A DNA stretch of 64,000 nucleotides from Trichocoleus desertorum NBK24 (GCF_030409055.1 NZ_CP116619.1:186001-250000), one strand, 5' to 3'. Counted from the stretch's first letter, positions 10,109-19,543 are shown. Notes: a model not told the origin generated them from the sequence alone. Made by a program: numbers and translations.

Positions 10109-11494
10109 TTACCTGATTTCTCCTTGCCAAGAGATAGTTTGCTCAGCAGAACGGTCTCCCAGCGATCGCGTTGCCACGAGTTCTAGTTCAACGTTGGTAC
10201 CAGAGGTGAGGTACTCGCCATTGATCGGTAATTTGCCGACTGCCAGAGTAAAACGGTTATAGTCGCGGGTGACTAAATTGGTGGGGATGTCCCCTTCGTA
10301 GCGAGTTTTAAAGTTGGAGCTACCGAATCGCTCTCTAGAGGCTGCGGCTCGGTATTTGAGGCGAAACTGGGTGTTGAGTAGATCTGATTTTCCTGCCAGA
10401 TCAACCACCGCTAGATTAAGGGTTGTGCTCTGACCAGAGAAATCTGCGACCTTCAGTTGCGTTGCTTCTTTTTCTTGAATCGCGTTCGTCACGACAAAGG
10501 TAGTTTGGTTACCCTGCTGAGACTCGCTGCCCTGCACCCAAAGGTCTTGTGGAAACGTCACCTGCACGCGCTTGTCGTCGTTGAGTTGGATTGTGGCAGT
10601 CTGCTCTGCAAAGTCACTCAGCGATCGCGTCTCGTTCCAGACCAAGCGGAAAGAAGCATCGAGTCGCTCTTTAAATTCGCGGTATTCATTGGCAATTACA
10701 GAACCAGGCGCGAGTAGACCTGCTGCTCCTGAGCGAGTTTCCCAACGGTTTTTTGAGAGCGCAAATTCTTGGTTGGTCAGTTCTGATATAGCCACACTCA
10801 GCGTCGGATTATCGGGGGCTAACTGCTGCGCTTGGGGCACCAGAGACAAAGTGCCTAATTTTCCCGGTTGGCCCTCTTGCCCATCGCGGCCATTGTAGCC
10901 ATTTCTACCATCTTGACAGGTGTGGGTGCGGGACTTACAGCTATAGTCAGGGCTACCTGGTGTCCCTTTGCAGACTTTGACTTCCCAAAGACGGCGATCG
11001 CAATTGCAGCCTGCTGTCCCGTAGCCACCCCGACCCGCACGACCGCCTAAGCCACCGGGCGATCGCACTGCAATTTGCTTCAGGTCGTTGGGGTTGGTGT
11101 AGTAGACGGTCACGGCCCCACCCTCTCCTCCGTTGCCTCCATTGCCTCCGTTGCCGCCATTCCCGCCGTCCGCTGCTTGGAGGTCGCGATCGCTTTGATT
11201 GGGTTGGCTTTTACAGCGTGGCCTCCGGGCGTTCTCTCCGTCTTCACCATCGGTGCCATCTTGACCCGACAGGTCTAAGGTCACAGCAGAGCTGTTAGCA
11301 AAAATAGTTTGGTCTTGGCCATTGCGCCCCATCCTGCCATCACGACCATTGCGACCATCACGGCCATCCTGCTCAAAATTTCTCAACTCACCCGCCAAGG
11401 CAACGGGGGCGCAAAGCGGCGAACTACCCAGTGGAGTCAGGCTAGTCAGGGCAAAAAGGCTGAGAAAGAGAGCAGATTGACCAAGCAAACGCAT
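10109..11494 (-). CDS. Secreted Gly-rich, collagen-like protein
   Basis: 461 residues starting with a Sec signal peptide (hydrophobic 5-25, cleavage near ALAGE). Residues about 40-80 and 205-225 contain Gly-X-Y stretches (GRDGRNGRDGRMGRNG; GRNGYNGRDGQEGQPG). A GGN repeat (GGNGGNGGNGGNGGEGG) lies near 120. Between them is a Cys cluster (CNCDRR...CKG...CKS...CQDG), suggesting disulfides outside the cytoplasm. The remaining 230 residues form an ordinary soluble domain with no recognised family. Bacterial collagen-like segments usually serve in surface or extracellular structure. No Pro-hydroxylation enzymes are seen. Transcribed alone. Confidence 0.8.
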   Translation of the reverse strand: MRLLGQSALFLSLFALTSLTPLGSSPLCAPVALAGELRNFEQDGRDGRNGRDGRMGRNGQDQTIFANSSAVTLDLSGQDGTDGEDGENARRPRCKSQPNQSDRDLQAADGGNGGNGGNGGNGGEGGAVTVYYTNPNDLKQIAVRSPGGLGGRAGRGGYGTAGCNCDRRLWEVKVCKGTPGSPDYSCKSRTHTCQDGRNGYNGRDGQEGQPGKLGTLSLVPQAQQLAPDNPTLSVAISELTNQEFALSKNRWETRSGAAGLLAPGSVIANEYREFKERLDASFRLVWNETRSLSDFAEQTATIQLNDDKRVQVTFPQDLWVQGSESQQGNQTTFVVTNAIQEKEATQLKVADFSGQSTTLNLAVVDLAGKSDLLNTQFRLKYRAAASRERFGSSNFKTRYEGDIPTNLVTRDYNRFTLAVGKLPINGEYLTSGTNVELELVATRSLGDRSAEQTISWQGEIR

Positions 11495-11818
11495 ACTAGT
11501 TACTGCAAAAACTCAAATTACGATAGAACTCTATGATTGCTACACAACCTTCGTGCTAGATTCCGCACTATTGCGGGGAGTGTGAGTGGAGCGGCAATCC
11601 GAGTTAAAAATGATTGTAACTGTGTTCCTGTCGGTGTCCTATCAGCAGCTTGTCGTTAACCTTTAGGATGAGATGACCAAGGTTGGTCGTTTTTTTAAGA
11701 GATTTTTAAGAAATTCAACCAAATAACAAGATTGGAAGAAACTTGTCCCAAATTTTGGCTCGGCTCAAAAACGACTCAGCATAATTACGAGTAGAGTTCA
11801 GGATAAACATCAAACCTT
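11495..11818. other. Intergenic stretch
   Basis: About 320 bases upstream of the collagen-like gene. It must hold the promoters of that gene and of the small ORF at 11819. No RNA, repeat or clear operator was recognised. Confidence 0.45.
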
Positions 11819-11968
11819 ATGCCCAGACAAGGAATTTCATGGGGTCCGATCGCTTTTGTGATCGTCACTCTTATGGCAAGTGCAGGTCTAATTACATGGG
11901 GACTCTCGTCCTCTCCTAGCCAATCCAGCTCAAGCTTTAGCAACCCTCCTACGCAATCAGATAGTTAA
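11819..11968 (+). CDS. Small single-span membrane protein (49 aa)
   Basis: A short frame with ATG start. It encodes a basic N-terminus, one hydrophobic helix (ending MASAGLITWGL) and a Ser/Gln/Pro-rich tail that stops at TAA. Its start resembles the N-terminal anchor of some cyanobacterial substrate-binding proteins, so it may be a genuine small protein or the remnant of a longer one. No continuation in another frame was recognised downstream. It lies 87 bp before the AraC-type regulator on the same strand. Confidence 0.4.
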   Translation: MPRQGISWGPIAFVIVTLMASAGLITWGLSSSPSQSSSSFSNPPTQSDS

Positions 11969-12055
11969 TAAACTTAAGCGATCGCCATTCATCACCTGTT
12001 AAACCATCTGTTACAACTCGGTAGACTAGAAACTGCGATCGAACGTGATACCGAG

Positions 12056-12949
12056 ATGGTCAAGACTCAACTGCCGCAGGTAGATTTAACCCATGCAGGT
12101 GTGTGGCAACAATTGCTCGTTAATGCCCGACTCTGCTCCAGCCAAACCGCTGGCTGGCAAGGTATTCACTTAGCGCACCATCGCTTGCCTGCCCACGAGC
12201 TGCCCGATTGCTACTTTGCCCAGCATGTAATCACCATCTGTATGGGGCAATTTGAGGTAGAGCTAAAACGGGGAGGGCGCTGGCAAACGGAGCATTACCG
12301 ACTCGGTGATCTTGGGATCTTTCCGGCACATCAACCCCATCCTCAAGCTCGCTGCGATCGCGGTGTTGAGTTAATTCAGCTTTATCTAGACCCGCATCTC
12401 ATGGCTCAAGCGACAGATCACTCCCTAGAGGCATCAGCGGACATTGTGCCTCAACACAAAATTCGAGATCCTTTAATTCAACAGATTGGTCTTACGCTTA
12501 AAACCGAGTTGGAATCAGGAGATGTCGATAGCCGCTGCTACGCTGATGCAATGGCGACAGCGCTCTCAGCCCATCTGCTACAACGATATTTTACTCAGCG
12601 ATCGCTCTTGCGGGAATACACAGGAGGCTTGTCATCTCATAAGCTCAAACAAGTGATCGTCTACATTCAAGACCATTTAGACCAAGACTTACGCTTAGCA
12701 GAAATTGCCGCGAACGTGCAGATCAGTCCGCATTATTTCGCCACTTTGTTCAAGCAAGCGACAGGGCTAGCTCCCCATCAGTTCGTAACGCAATGCCGCG
12801 TTGAGCGGGCCAAATGCCTACTGACTAAGCGAGAACTAACCATTCTAGAAATTCTGCTACAACTGGGATTTAAGAGCCAAAGCCACTTTACGAGGGTGTT
12901 TCGGGAGCAAACTGGGCTAACTCCCACAGCGTATAGAAACCATTCCTAA
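12056..12949 (+). CDS. AraC-family transcriptional regulator
   Basis: 297 residues. The N-terminal 170 residues form a cupin-like sensing domain (HRLPAHELPDCYFAQHVITI; LGDLGIFPAHQPHPQ). The C-terminal 100 residues carry the two helix-turn-helix units of AraC/XylS proteins. The first is DLRLAEIAANVQISPHYFAT and the second ILEILLQLGFKSQSHFTRVF, ending GLTPTAYR. It probably activates a nearby or distant promoter on binding an unknown ligand. The only close downstream gene is the petD paralog, 119 bp away on the same strand, so a link is possible but unproven. Confidence 0.92.
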   Translation: MVKTQLPQVDLTHAGVWQQLLVNARLCSSQTAGWQGIHLAHHRLPAHELPDCYFAQHVITICMGQFEVELKRGGRWQTEHYRLGDLGIFPAHQPHPQARCDRGVELIQLYLDPHLMAQATDHSLEASADIVPQHKIRDPLIQQIGLTLKTELESGDVDSRCYADAMATALSAHLLQRYFTQRSLLREYTGGLSSHKLKQVIVYIQDHLDQDLRLAEIAANVQISPHYFATLFKQATGLAPHQFVTQCRVERAKCLLTKRELTILEILLQLGFKSQSHFTRVFREQTGLTPTAYRNHS

Positions 12950-13023
12950 AAGCCTTTGGAAAGGTCTTCGGAAGATTAGGACAATTTTGGAAAAAGCGGC
13001 AAGACAGGGCAATAAGGCGATCG

Positions 13024-13068
13024 CTAAACTCTACAGTTTAATCCTCCAAATAATTGGGTAGAGTTTAG
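13024..13068 (+). promoter_or_regulatory. Leader hairpin abutting the petD start codon
   Basis: CTAAACTCTAC (13024-13034) and GTAGAGTTTAG (13058-13068) are perfect 11-base complements, and the right arm ends at the base before the ATG. The left arm is also shared by a competing small hairpin, TAAACT-CTAC-AGTTTA (13025-13040). The two folds exclude each other. The long fold would bury the ribosome-binding region. Confidence 0.65.
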
Positions 13069-13551
13069 ATGTCAGGTGTTCAGAAGAAACCGGATCTTAG
13101 CGATCCACAACTGCGGGCGAAACTCGCCAAAGGGATGGGCCACAATTACTACGGTGAACCTGCTTGGCCCAATGACTTGTTGTATATCTTTCCGGTCGTA
13201 ATTTTAGGTACGATCGCGTTAATCGTTGGGTTAGCAGTCCTTGAGCCAGCCATGATCGGGGAACCTGCTAATCCTTTCGCCACACCTCTAGAAATTCTGC
13301 CAGAGTGGTATCTCTACCCCACCTTCCAAATTTTTCGCATTGTCCCAAATAAACTCTTCATATTACTTAATGCGTCGATTCCCTTAGGACTGATGGTGAT
13401 TCCCTTCATTGAAAACTTTAATAAGTTCCAGAATCCCTTCCGTCGTCGCGTAGCTACAGTTATTTTCTTGCTGGGGACACTGATCACGCTTTGGCTTGGC
13501 ATTGGAGCCACCCTGCCAATTGATCAATCAATTACATTAGGGCTGTTTTAG
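13069..13551 (+). CDS. petD: Cytochrome b6f subunit IV (divergent petD copy)
   Basis: 160 residues, the full length of subunit IV. It has the conserved blocks [20 protein letters not shown], the PEWY motif of the quinol-oxidation site ([13 protein letters not shown]) and a C-terminal GLF. It supplies three helices of the b6f complex in thylakoid membranes. Two things are odd. No petB lies beside it, although petB-petD is normally an operon in cyanobacteria. The segment after PEWY ([20 protein letters not shown]) and the helix-1 region also differ from the usual highly conserved sequence, as I recall it. It is therefore probably a second, alternative copy. A paired-hairpin leader touches its start codon. 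Confidence 0.9.
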   Translation: MSGVQKKPDLSDPQLRAKLAKGMGHNYYGEPAWPNDLLYIFPVVILGTIALIVGLAVLEPAMIGEPANPFATPLEILPEWYLYPTFQIFRIVPNKLFILLNASIPLGLMVIPFIENFNKFQNPFRRRVATVIFLLGTLITLWLGIGATLPIDQSITLGLF

Positions 13552-13640
13552 AAAATCTATCTATCGCACGGCGAAATTCAGAGGCATCGTTGCATAGGCT
13601 GGCATATTTACAACAACGTGCCAGCCGAGCTATTTGCACT

Positions 13641-14099
13641 ATGACCTCTAACAAACCGCTACCACGGGCGATCATCTGTGATTTAGATGGCACGCTTTGC
13701 AATATCTATCACCGACAACACTACATGCGCTCCAGACCCAAAAACTGGAAAGCCTTTTATCAAGCTTTAGGGAAAGATGTGGCTCATGAGTTCTGTCGAG
13801 ACATCATTCAGATGTATAAAGAAAGAGGATTTGCCATTCTGTTGATTTCTGGTCGGCCTGCTGAATACAAACCAGAAACTAAGGCGTGGCTAGCGGATCA
13901 TGAAGTGCAATATGATGCGCTCTGGATGCGAAAAACCGGAGATTCTAGACCAGACTTTATCGTTAAAAAAGAGATCTACGACAAATTCATTCAAGGTCAG
14001 TACAACGTCTTCTTTGTGCTCGACGATCGCGATCAGGTAGTGAAAATGTGGAGAAGCCAAGGGCTAACTTGTCTGCAAGTTGCAGAAGGGAACTTTTAA
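13641..14099 (+). CDS. HAD phosphatase, polynucleotide kinase 3'-phosphatase-like
   Basis: 152 residues from the ATG at 13641; an upstream in-frame start at 13590 would add 17 residues without similarity. HAD motif I is DLDGTLC with both Asp present. Motif II is LLISGRP, and motif III/IV is FVLDDRDQVVKMWR. The sequence resembles the phosphatase domain of T4 polynucleotide kinase (small HAD with a C-terminal DDRDQVV block). That domain removes 3'-phosphates from nucleic-acid ends. No kinase domain is attached. Substrate is inferred from similarity only. Confidence 0.78.
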   Translation: MTSNKPLPRAIICDLDGTLCNIYHRQHYMRSRPKNWKAFYQALGKDVAHEFCRDIIQMYKERGFAILLISGRPAEYKPETKAWLADHEVQYDALWMRKTGDSRPDFIVKKEIYDKFIQGQYNVFFVLDDRDQVVKMWRSQGLTCLQVAEGNF

Positions 14100-14238
14100 T
14101 CAATTCCAAAATGCCTCTCAACTTACAAATCCACCCACCACAGCTCATGATCACTGTCAGAGGATAGAGGCTGTGGAGCTGTGGCGATCGCTACTGTAGA
14201 TCTTAGTGATCAATAGCACAGCAAAGTTCCCGGTACCT

Positions 14239-15045
14239 ATGGCAGTAGCAGATAAAGAGCGTTCCACGCAGACTAACACTCAGACAAACTCTAGCTCTGA
14301 ACCCCCTAACTCTGAACCAATGTGGGAGGCGATCGCCGCAGCAACTCGCATGGCTCAAATGGCTACGGAAGCTTTACAAGCAACTGCGGGAAATATGACT
14401 CAGACTACAACTGCAATTGGTGAGGCTGTGGGTCCGGCGGTGCAGCGATCGCTGGAGCAAGGCACAGAAACTGTGGGCAAAATCGTTGCTCCCATTGCTG
14501 AAAACCCACTCGTGAAGTTTGCAGTCAAGGTGCCTGGTATCAATGTGCTGATGGCAGCCCTTGGTCAAGTGGATGCCCAAAAAGCGCAGCAGGAAGTAGA
14601 GCAACTGCGACAAAACTTTCCTTTAGAAACACCAGAGCAGTTGGCTCAGCGGATCATTGCAGATACTTCTCTGAAGGCGGGTGGTATTGGCTTATTAACC
14701 AATTTTGTGCCTCCCCTAGCGCTAGCTCTGTTCGCTGTGGATATAGCAGCCGTGACCGCACTCCAAGCAGAAATGATTTATCGGATTGCAGCGGTTTATG
14801 GCTTCCCTCTCACAGATCCGACTCGACGCGGTGAAGTGTTAGTCATTTTTGGTTTATCTATGGGAGGTTCCGGCGTACTCAAGCTGGGTCTGGGCTTAGT
14901 GGAAATTTTGCCTGTGATTGGGGCTGTGGTGGGGGCATCGAGTGATGCTGCTTTGCTCTATACCTTAGGGCAGTTGGCTTGTCGTTTCTACGAAGTCAAG
15001 CGTCAATCTGCAACTCAGCCAGAGACGAGTGTTGCCAATAGTTAG
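14239..15045 (+). CDS. EcsC-like membrane-associated protein
   Basis: About 268 residues from the ATG at 14239; a GTG at 14206 is possible. A Gln/Thr/Ser-rich N-terminal 40 residues and Ala-rich helices precede a C-terminal domain. That domain has hydrophobic segments (GGIGLLTNFVPPLALALFAV; VLKLGLGLVEILPVIGAVVG) and the helix AEMIYRIAAVYG. This layout matches EcsC-type proteins, whose biochemical role is unknown. It probably sits on or in the membrane. The short gene at 15094 follows on the same strand after 48 bp. Confidence 0.65.
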   Translation: MAVADKERSTQTNTQTNSSSEPPNSEPMWEAIAAATRMAQMATEALQATAGNMTQTTTAIGEAVGPAVQRSLEQGTETVGKIVAPIAENPLVKFAVKVPGINVLMAALGQVDAQKAQQEVEQLRQNFPLETPEQLAQRIIADTSLKAGGIGLLTNFVPPLALALFAVDIAAVTALQAEMIYRIAAVYGFPLTDPTRRGEVLVIFGLSMGGSGVLKLGLGLVEILPVIGAVVGASSDAALLYTLGQLACRFYEVKRQSATQPETSVANS

Positions 15046-15093
15046 CGCGATCGCTAAAGTCAAAGGATTGTTCTACTGACCTCCAGAAATTCT

Positions 15094-15315
15094 ATGCCTA
15101 TCTCCAAGCCAGAAGCCAAGCAACTTCTAGAACAGATCATCTTTGAGGAGACCTTGCCTCAAGATTGGGTGCAGGATGTTTGGGGGTTAAGTCCGATTCT
15201 GGGCGATAGTGCTGCTAAGTTGCTGGAAGCCTTTGAAGCGCTGATCGAGCAATGTCCAGAAGAAAAGTTAGCTCATCTATTACAAACCTTGGCTCAAGAT
15301 GCTCTAGGGCAATAG
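15094..15315 (+). CDS. Small acidic hypothetical protein
   Basis: 73 residues, acidic and predicted all-helical (EAKQLLEQIIFEE; AAKLLEAFEALIEQCPEEKL). No family was recognised. It follows the EcsC-like gene closely on the same strand, so it may be its operon partner. Confidence 0.6.
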   Translation: MPISKPEAKQLLEQIIFEETLPQDWVQDVWGLSPILGDSAAKLLEAFEALIEQCPEEKLAHLLQTLAQDALGQ

Positions 15316-15330
15316 CAAAGGAAGCCACAA

Positions 15331-15420
15331 TTGACCTCTCCCCAAACCCCTCTCCGAAGCGCAGAAGAGACCTTGATTGGACTCTCCTTTCCTGGCAGAA
15401 AAGGGGCTGGAGATTAGGTC
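15331..15420. repeat. Degenerate dispersed intergenic repeat
   Basis: The stretch has blocks such as CCCCAAACCCCTCTCC and a complementary-type half AAAAGGGGCTGGAGATTAGG. These resemble the blocks at 26867-26960. Both lie in gaps between genes, and the copies look decayed. Confidence 0.45.
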
Positions 15421-15448
15421 TAAATGCGATCGCTCACCTACATCTAGA

Positions 15449-16684
15449 CTAAGCCTTAAACTTCTCAGTGATGCGCTTCATCGCTTCTTCTACGTTGTCA
15501 CGGCTGTTGAAGGCAGAAATGCGGAAGTAGCCTTCACCCGCTGCACCAAATCCAGAACCAGGGGTGCCGACGACATTGCAAGTTTGCAGCAACTTATCAA
15601 AGAAGTCCCAGCTAGAGAGATTGTTCGGTGTTTGTACCCAAACATAAGGCGCATTCACCCCACCGTAGACAGCTAATCCTGCAGCGGTAAGTTGCTCTCG
15701 GATAATTTTGGCGTTCTCTAGATAAAAGCTAACCAGCGCTTTGGTTTGGGCTTGGCCTGTCTCGGAGTAAACCGCTTCAGCGCCCCGCTGCACAATATAG
15801 GATACGCCATTAAACTTGGTGGATTGACGACGGTTCCACAGCTTCCATAGTTCTACATCGGAACCATCAGCCGCTTTAGCCAGGAGGGTTTTGGGCACTA
15901 CGGTTAAGGCGCAACGAGTTCCGGTAAAGCCCGCATTCTTGGAGAAGGAGCGAAATTCGATCGCGCAATCTCTAGCGCCAGGAATCTCATAGATGGAATG
16001 AGGAATCGCTGGATCAGTGATAAATGCTTCGTAAGCGGCATCAAAGAAGATGATGGAGCCGTGGGCTTTGGCGTAGTCTACCCAAGCTTGGAGGTGTTCT
16101 CGGCTGGCGGTTGCGCCTGTGGGGTTGTTGGGGAAGCACAGGTAAATCAAGTCTACCTTCTGAGAGGGAATCTCGGCGGTGAAGTTGTTCTCGGCAGTGA
16201 CAGGCAAATAAACTAAGCCTTCAAACTCGCCTCTGTCATTAGCAGCACCTGTATGACCCGCCATGACGTTGGTGTCTACATAGACGGGGTAAACTGGGTC
16301 AGTCACCGCAATGGTGTTGTTGTCGCCAAAAATATCGAGGATGTTGCCTGTATCGCACTTCGAGCCATCGGAAATGAAAATCTCATCAGCGCTGATGTCG
16401 CAACCGCGAGATTGGAAGTCGAATTGAGCGATTTTCTCCCGCAACCAAGCGTAACCCTGCTCTGGGCCGTAGCCTCGGAAGGAACCGCGATCGCCCATGT
16501 CTTCAACCGCTTGGATCATTGCGGTGCGGCAAGCTTCGGGTAAGGGTTCGGTGACATCCCCAATCCCTAAGCGAATAATTTTTCCGTCTGGATTGGCTTC
16601 AGCAAAGGCATTGACCCGCCGAGCAATTTCCGGAAACAGGTAGCCTGCTTTGAGCTTGAGGTAGTTATCGTTAATCGTTGCCAT
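15449..16684 (-). CDS. dapL: LL-diaminopimelate aminotransferase
   Basis: 411 residues from the ATG at 16684, the standard start of the family ([20 protein letters not shown]). A TTG-type extension to 16699 is less likely. The PLP-binding Lys is in [14 protein letters not shown], and substrate-contact segments include GSKCDTGN and FPNNPTGA. The enzyme converts tetrahydrodipicolinate directly to LL-diaminopimelate, a one-step route to lysine and peptidoglycan used by cyanobacteria and plants. It is a single gene convergent with the small acidic ORF upstream in the window. Confidence 0.97.
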   Translation of the reverse strand: MATINDNYLKLKAGYLFPEIARRVNAFAEANPDGKIIRLGIGDVTEPLPEACRTAMIQAVEDMGDRGSFRGYGPEQGYAWLREKIAQFDFQSRGCDISADEIFISDGSKCDTGNILDIFGDNNTIAVTDPVYPVYVDTNVMAGHTGAANDRGEFEGLVYLPVTAENNFTAEIPSQKVDLIYLCFPNNPTGATASREHLQAWVDYAKAHGSIIFFDAAYEAFITDPAIPHSIYEIPGARDCAIEFRSFSKNAGFTGTRCALTVVPKTLLAKAADGSDVELWKLWNRRQSTKFNGVSYIVQRGAEAVYSETGQAQTKALVSFYLENAKIIREQLTAAGLAVYGGVNAPYVWVQTPNNLSSWDFFDKLLQTCNVVGTPGSGFGAAGEGYFRISAFNSRDNVEEAMKRITEKFKA

Positions 16685-16758
16685 GATGGATTGATACAAG
16701 GGCCGTAAACCAGCTTACTGCCAACCGTTGCTTTCCAGAAACGCTATGGTGCTGTTGC

Positions 16759-18054
16759 TTATTTCATCACTACACGAGGTGCTACTCCAGACAAACTTCG
16801 GACTTGAGGAGTTACGGCTTGCTCGATAATGTCAGCGGCTTGCTGTACCCCTCCTGAGTCACGGATGGACTGCTGAATTCTGGCAGCATTCTGGGCGTAG
16901 GACGCTTTAGTGAGAACCCGTTGGATAGCTTTTCTCAGACGTTTTACACTCAAGCGTTTCAACGGCAACACTTCCCCCACCCCGGTTTTGCGAATTCTGG
17001 CTCCTGTTCCGGGCTGCTCAAACGTGATGGGAATTGCCACCAAAGGTACGCCATGCGTGAGGGAGTCGAGCACTGTGTTTAAGCCACCGTGAGTAATTGT
17101 CAAGCTAGCTCTAGCCAAGACTTCCACCTGCGGCACATACTCCATAACTAAGGGAGAACCAGGGAAGCTCTGGATATCTTCTGGACTAATACCACCGCCA
17201 TGGGCAATCAAGAGTTGTACATCCAACCCCTGGCAAGCTGCGGCGATCGCCCGAAACAGATCAGCTTTGGTGTTCTGCACGCTGCCTAGAGAAGCATAAA
17301 TTAGCGGTTGTCCTGTCAACTGCTCAAATGGAAAACTGACGGCACAAGGAGATGAGTTGCGAAAAGGCCCGGTGTAGTGGAAGTCTTCAGGTAGATTGGG
17401 GCAAGGGAAATCGAATGCAGCAGGCTGTTGGCTGACATGGGCTAGGCGAGTGGAAGGAGCATACAACCCCTGGTAAGGTGGCAAGTTCCACTGCTGGCGG
17501 TAGTGGTCGATGGTATCGAGGATTGGTTGGCAATTGCGATCCAGCATGTAGTAGGCAACTTGATTGCGAAACTTGGCCCACAAAGCCTTTCGGTAGCGCC
17601 AAGGCGTAAAAAAGGGAGGTACGTCGGCTCGTCGATGAATCGCTTGACCACAGGAAACGGTGACAAAGGGAAGATGCAATCCTTCGGCAACGGTTTCTCC
17701 TGCGGGTTCTAGCTGATCGACTAGCAAAGCCTCAATGCCTAACTCAGCGATCGCGGCTGGAGCATCTCGACAAATAATCTCCGTCACCTGTTGGCAAAAA
17801 TCAACCGAGTAACGGAGGGCTTCCATCTCACTCAATTGCCCCAGTTGTTGAAAGGTTTGGGCTAAAGTGCCAGGTTGATAAGTAGACTGCCCAATCGGAC
17901 AAAACTCTAACCCTTCGGAACGAACTTTTAGAGCCACATCAGGAATTTGTAGCAAGGTGACTCGATGGCCCCGACGTTGTAGTTCTCGACCCAAAGCGGC
18001 TTGGGGGTTCAAGTGTCCTGGATAAGGGGGGCAAATAATACCAAAGTGAGTCAT
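16759..18054 (-). CDS. Glycosyltransferase, GT1 family (CrtX-like)
   Basis: 431 residues with a GT-B fold. The N-terminal acceptor domain opens with GIICPPYPGHLNPQAALG. The C-terminal donor-binding signature is ITHGGLNTVLDSLTHGVPLV followed by P-ITFEQPGTGARI. This is the MGT/UGT type that uses UDP-sugars. The organisation resembles zeaxanthin glucosyltransferase CrtX and macrolide glycosyltransferases, so a carotenoid or other hydrophobic acceptor is plausible. No carotenoid gene lies beside it. The upstream neighbour on the same strand is the DUF2993 gene, 126 bp away. Confidence 0.85.
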   Translation of the reverse strand: MTHFGIICPPYPGHLNPQAALGRELQRRGHRVTLLQIPDVALKVRSEGLEFCPIGQSTYQPGTLAQTFQQLGQLSEMEALRYSVDFCQQVTEIICRDAPAAIAELGIEALLVDQLEPAGETVAEGLHLPFVTVSCGQAIHRRADVPPFFTPWRYRKALWAKFRNQVAYYMLDRNCQPILDTIDHYRQQWNLPPYQGLYAPSTRLAHVSQQPAAFDFPCPNLPEDFHYTGPFRNSSPCAVSFPFEQLTGQPLIYASLGSVQNTKADLFRAIAAACQGLDVQLLIAHGGGISPEDIQSFPGSPLVMEYVPQVEVLARASLTITHGGLNTVLDSLTHGVPLVAIPITFEQPGTGARIRKTGVGEVLPLKRLSVKRLRKAIQRVLTKASYAQNAARIQQSIRDSGGVQQAADIIEQAVTPQVRSLSGVAPRVVMK

Positions 18055-18180
18055 AGCAGGGATACAGGCAGGATAAGGGGAAGCAAAATAGAGTTTTAAT
18101 CTAGGGATCAGTTAAGAGAAGGGTTAGTGAACCCCCTACAACGAGTAGAAGTGAATAAAGTAAATCAGTAGAACAGAGGC

Positions 18181-18948
18181 TTAAGTAGACTGAAATCGGT
18201 CGATGGAAGCGATCGCTTCCCAGCTTAACTTGCCAGTGACCACCTCTAGCTGTTGAATTTCGACAGACATACCCTGGTGTTGGAATTCTGGGATACTAAG
18301 GAGATCACTCGTTCGAGCAATTAAAGCGGCTGTGATTTCTGCTAAATCTGGAGCGTTCACTAGATAATTCACAGGAGAGAGATTTTGCAATACAATCCCT
18401 TGTCCGTTGTTGCTAATCTCTGGTGTTGCGGTAAAAGCTACAGAGGGCAGCGCCGGGTCTGGTGAACTTACACCAACATTAAAAGCCAGATGACCATCAC
18501 TCAGCAAATAACATTTCACTTGCTGAACCGCGGCATCTCTAGACTGAGGTTCGCTCTGCCTGGGTAGCGGTGGCAAGTTCTCCCGTACCGAGGCAGAATT
18601 GAGAGCTTGGGTAAGGCTATCTTCGTTGACAACGACGCGGATCGTGCCATCAGCTGGATGTAGCAGCTTAATTTTGCCCATCATTGCGCTCAGTGGCCTG
18701 ACTGCAACTCGGTTGATCTGAAGATAAAATTCCTCCAGACGTAAGCTGGATTGCATCAACAAACCTTGGATTTTAATGGCGATCGAATCAACCTGTCCTT
18801 GGGCGAGTTTACTCAAATCAGTTTTGATCTGGACATCCACTCCTTCGGCATCCTTGATCATGTGAGCGATCGCCATAGTGGCCATTTTGTTGAGTGTCTG
18901 TTCGCCAAACTTAGCTGAATCTGATGTCACGATGACTGCTCCTTGCAC
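18181..18948 (-). CDS. DUF2993 (LmeA-like) family protein
   Basis: 255 residues beginning with the family's hallmark, a segment on low-penetrance lipid-binding fold elements (AEGVDVQIKTDLSKLAQGQVDSIAIKIQG). Strands with alternating hydrophobic residues follow. Proteins of this group are thought to bind phospholipids. There is no clear signal peptide. It follows the stress-type gene at 18980 by 31 bp on the same strand and may form a two-gene unit with it. Confidence 0.75.
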   Translation of the reverse strand: MQGAVIVTSDSAKFGEQTLNKMATMAIAHMIKDAEGVDVQIKTDLSKLAQGQVDSIAIKIQGLLMQSSLRLEEFYLQINRVAVRPLSAMMGKIKLLHPADGTIRVVVNEDSLTQALNSASVRENLPPLPRQSEPQSRDAAVQQVKCYLLSDGHLAFNVGVSSPDPALPSVAFTATPEISNNGQGIVLQNLSPVNYLVNAPDLAEITAALIARTSDLLSIPEFQHQGMSVEIQQLEVVTGKLSWEAIASIDRFQST

Positions 18949-18979
18949 AAGATTAGCCTAGGAACACCCGAAGCATGGC

Positions 18980-19543
18980 CTAAGCGTTTGCTGCCGAGTA
19001 GACGCCCCAATCTTGGATACTATTCTGGCTGAGGATACCTGCGGCATGCTGGATCTCCGCCTCGCTGCCTTCCACAAGCACCACATAATCTCCCCGCAAC
19101 AAGCGATCGCTGTAAGTTTCAGCTTGCTGTTTGTCAATCCCTGAAGCAGTCATCGCTTGCACTAAGCTACTTGCTGAAGCAGCATTAATCCCTGCACCTG
19201 CGACACTAGCCACCAGAGAAGCAGCCAAGGTACCTGCGGCCAATACTGCACCAATTCCAGGGATACTCAGACTGGTAAGCCCTAGTAAAACGGTCGCGGT
19301 GGCACCACCATAAGCCAAATTGGAAGCAGTAGCATTTCCAGCATCCACTTCTTGATTACCAATCTGATCCTGGAGGTGAACCCCGCTCATCTCTTGACTC
19401 TCGTCTGCGTTCTTAGCAATCACAGACACTTGATTCATCGAAAAACCAGAGGCTTGCAACGCTTGGAGTGCAGTTTCGGCTGCTGAACGAGTAGAAAAGG
19501 CTCCTAAGGCACGTTGTTGATTGTTAGTCATATGTTCTTCCAT
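18980..19543 (-). CDS. General-stress YflT-like protein with Gly/Ala membrane segment
   Basis: About 187 residues from the ATG at 19543; the ATG at 19531 is an equal alternative, and the open frame reaches a TTG at 19561. The N-terminal 45 residues (ALGAFSTRSAAETALQALQA; FSMNQVSVIAKN) match the short alpha/beta domain of heat-induced stress protein YflT. A long hydrophobic Ala/Gly segment (about 80-130), probably a membrane hairpin, follows. The C-terminal region ends with the typical YVVLVEGSEAEIQHAAGIL. Such proteins are common in cyanobacteria, but their mechanism is unknown. Confidence 0.75.
   Translation of the reverse strand: MEEHMTNNQQRALGAFSTRSAAETALQALQASGFSMNQVSVIAKNADESQEMSGVHLQDQIGNQEVDAGNATASNLAYGGATATVLLGLTSLSIPGIGAVLAAGTLAASLVASVAGAGINAASASSLVQAMTASGIDKQQAETYSDRLLRGDYVVLVEGSEAEIQHAAGILSQNSIQDWGVYSAANA

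Noticed and set aside
11309-11536. Plus-strand frames opposite the collagen-like gene
   Set aside because: Antisense of Gly-rich codons gives long open frames by composition alone.
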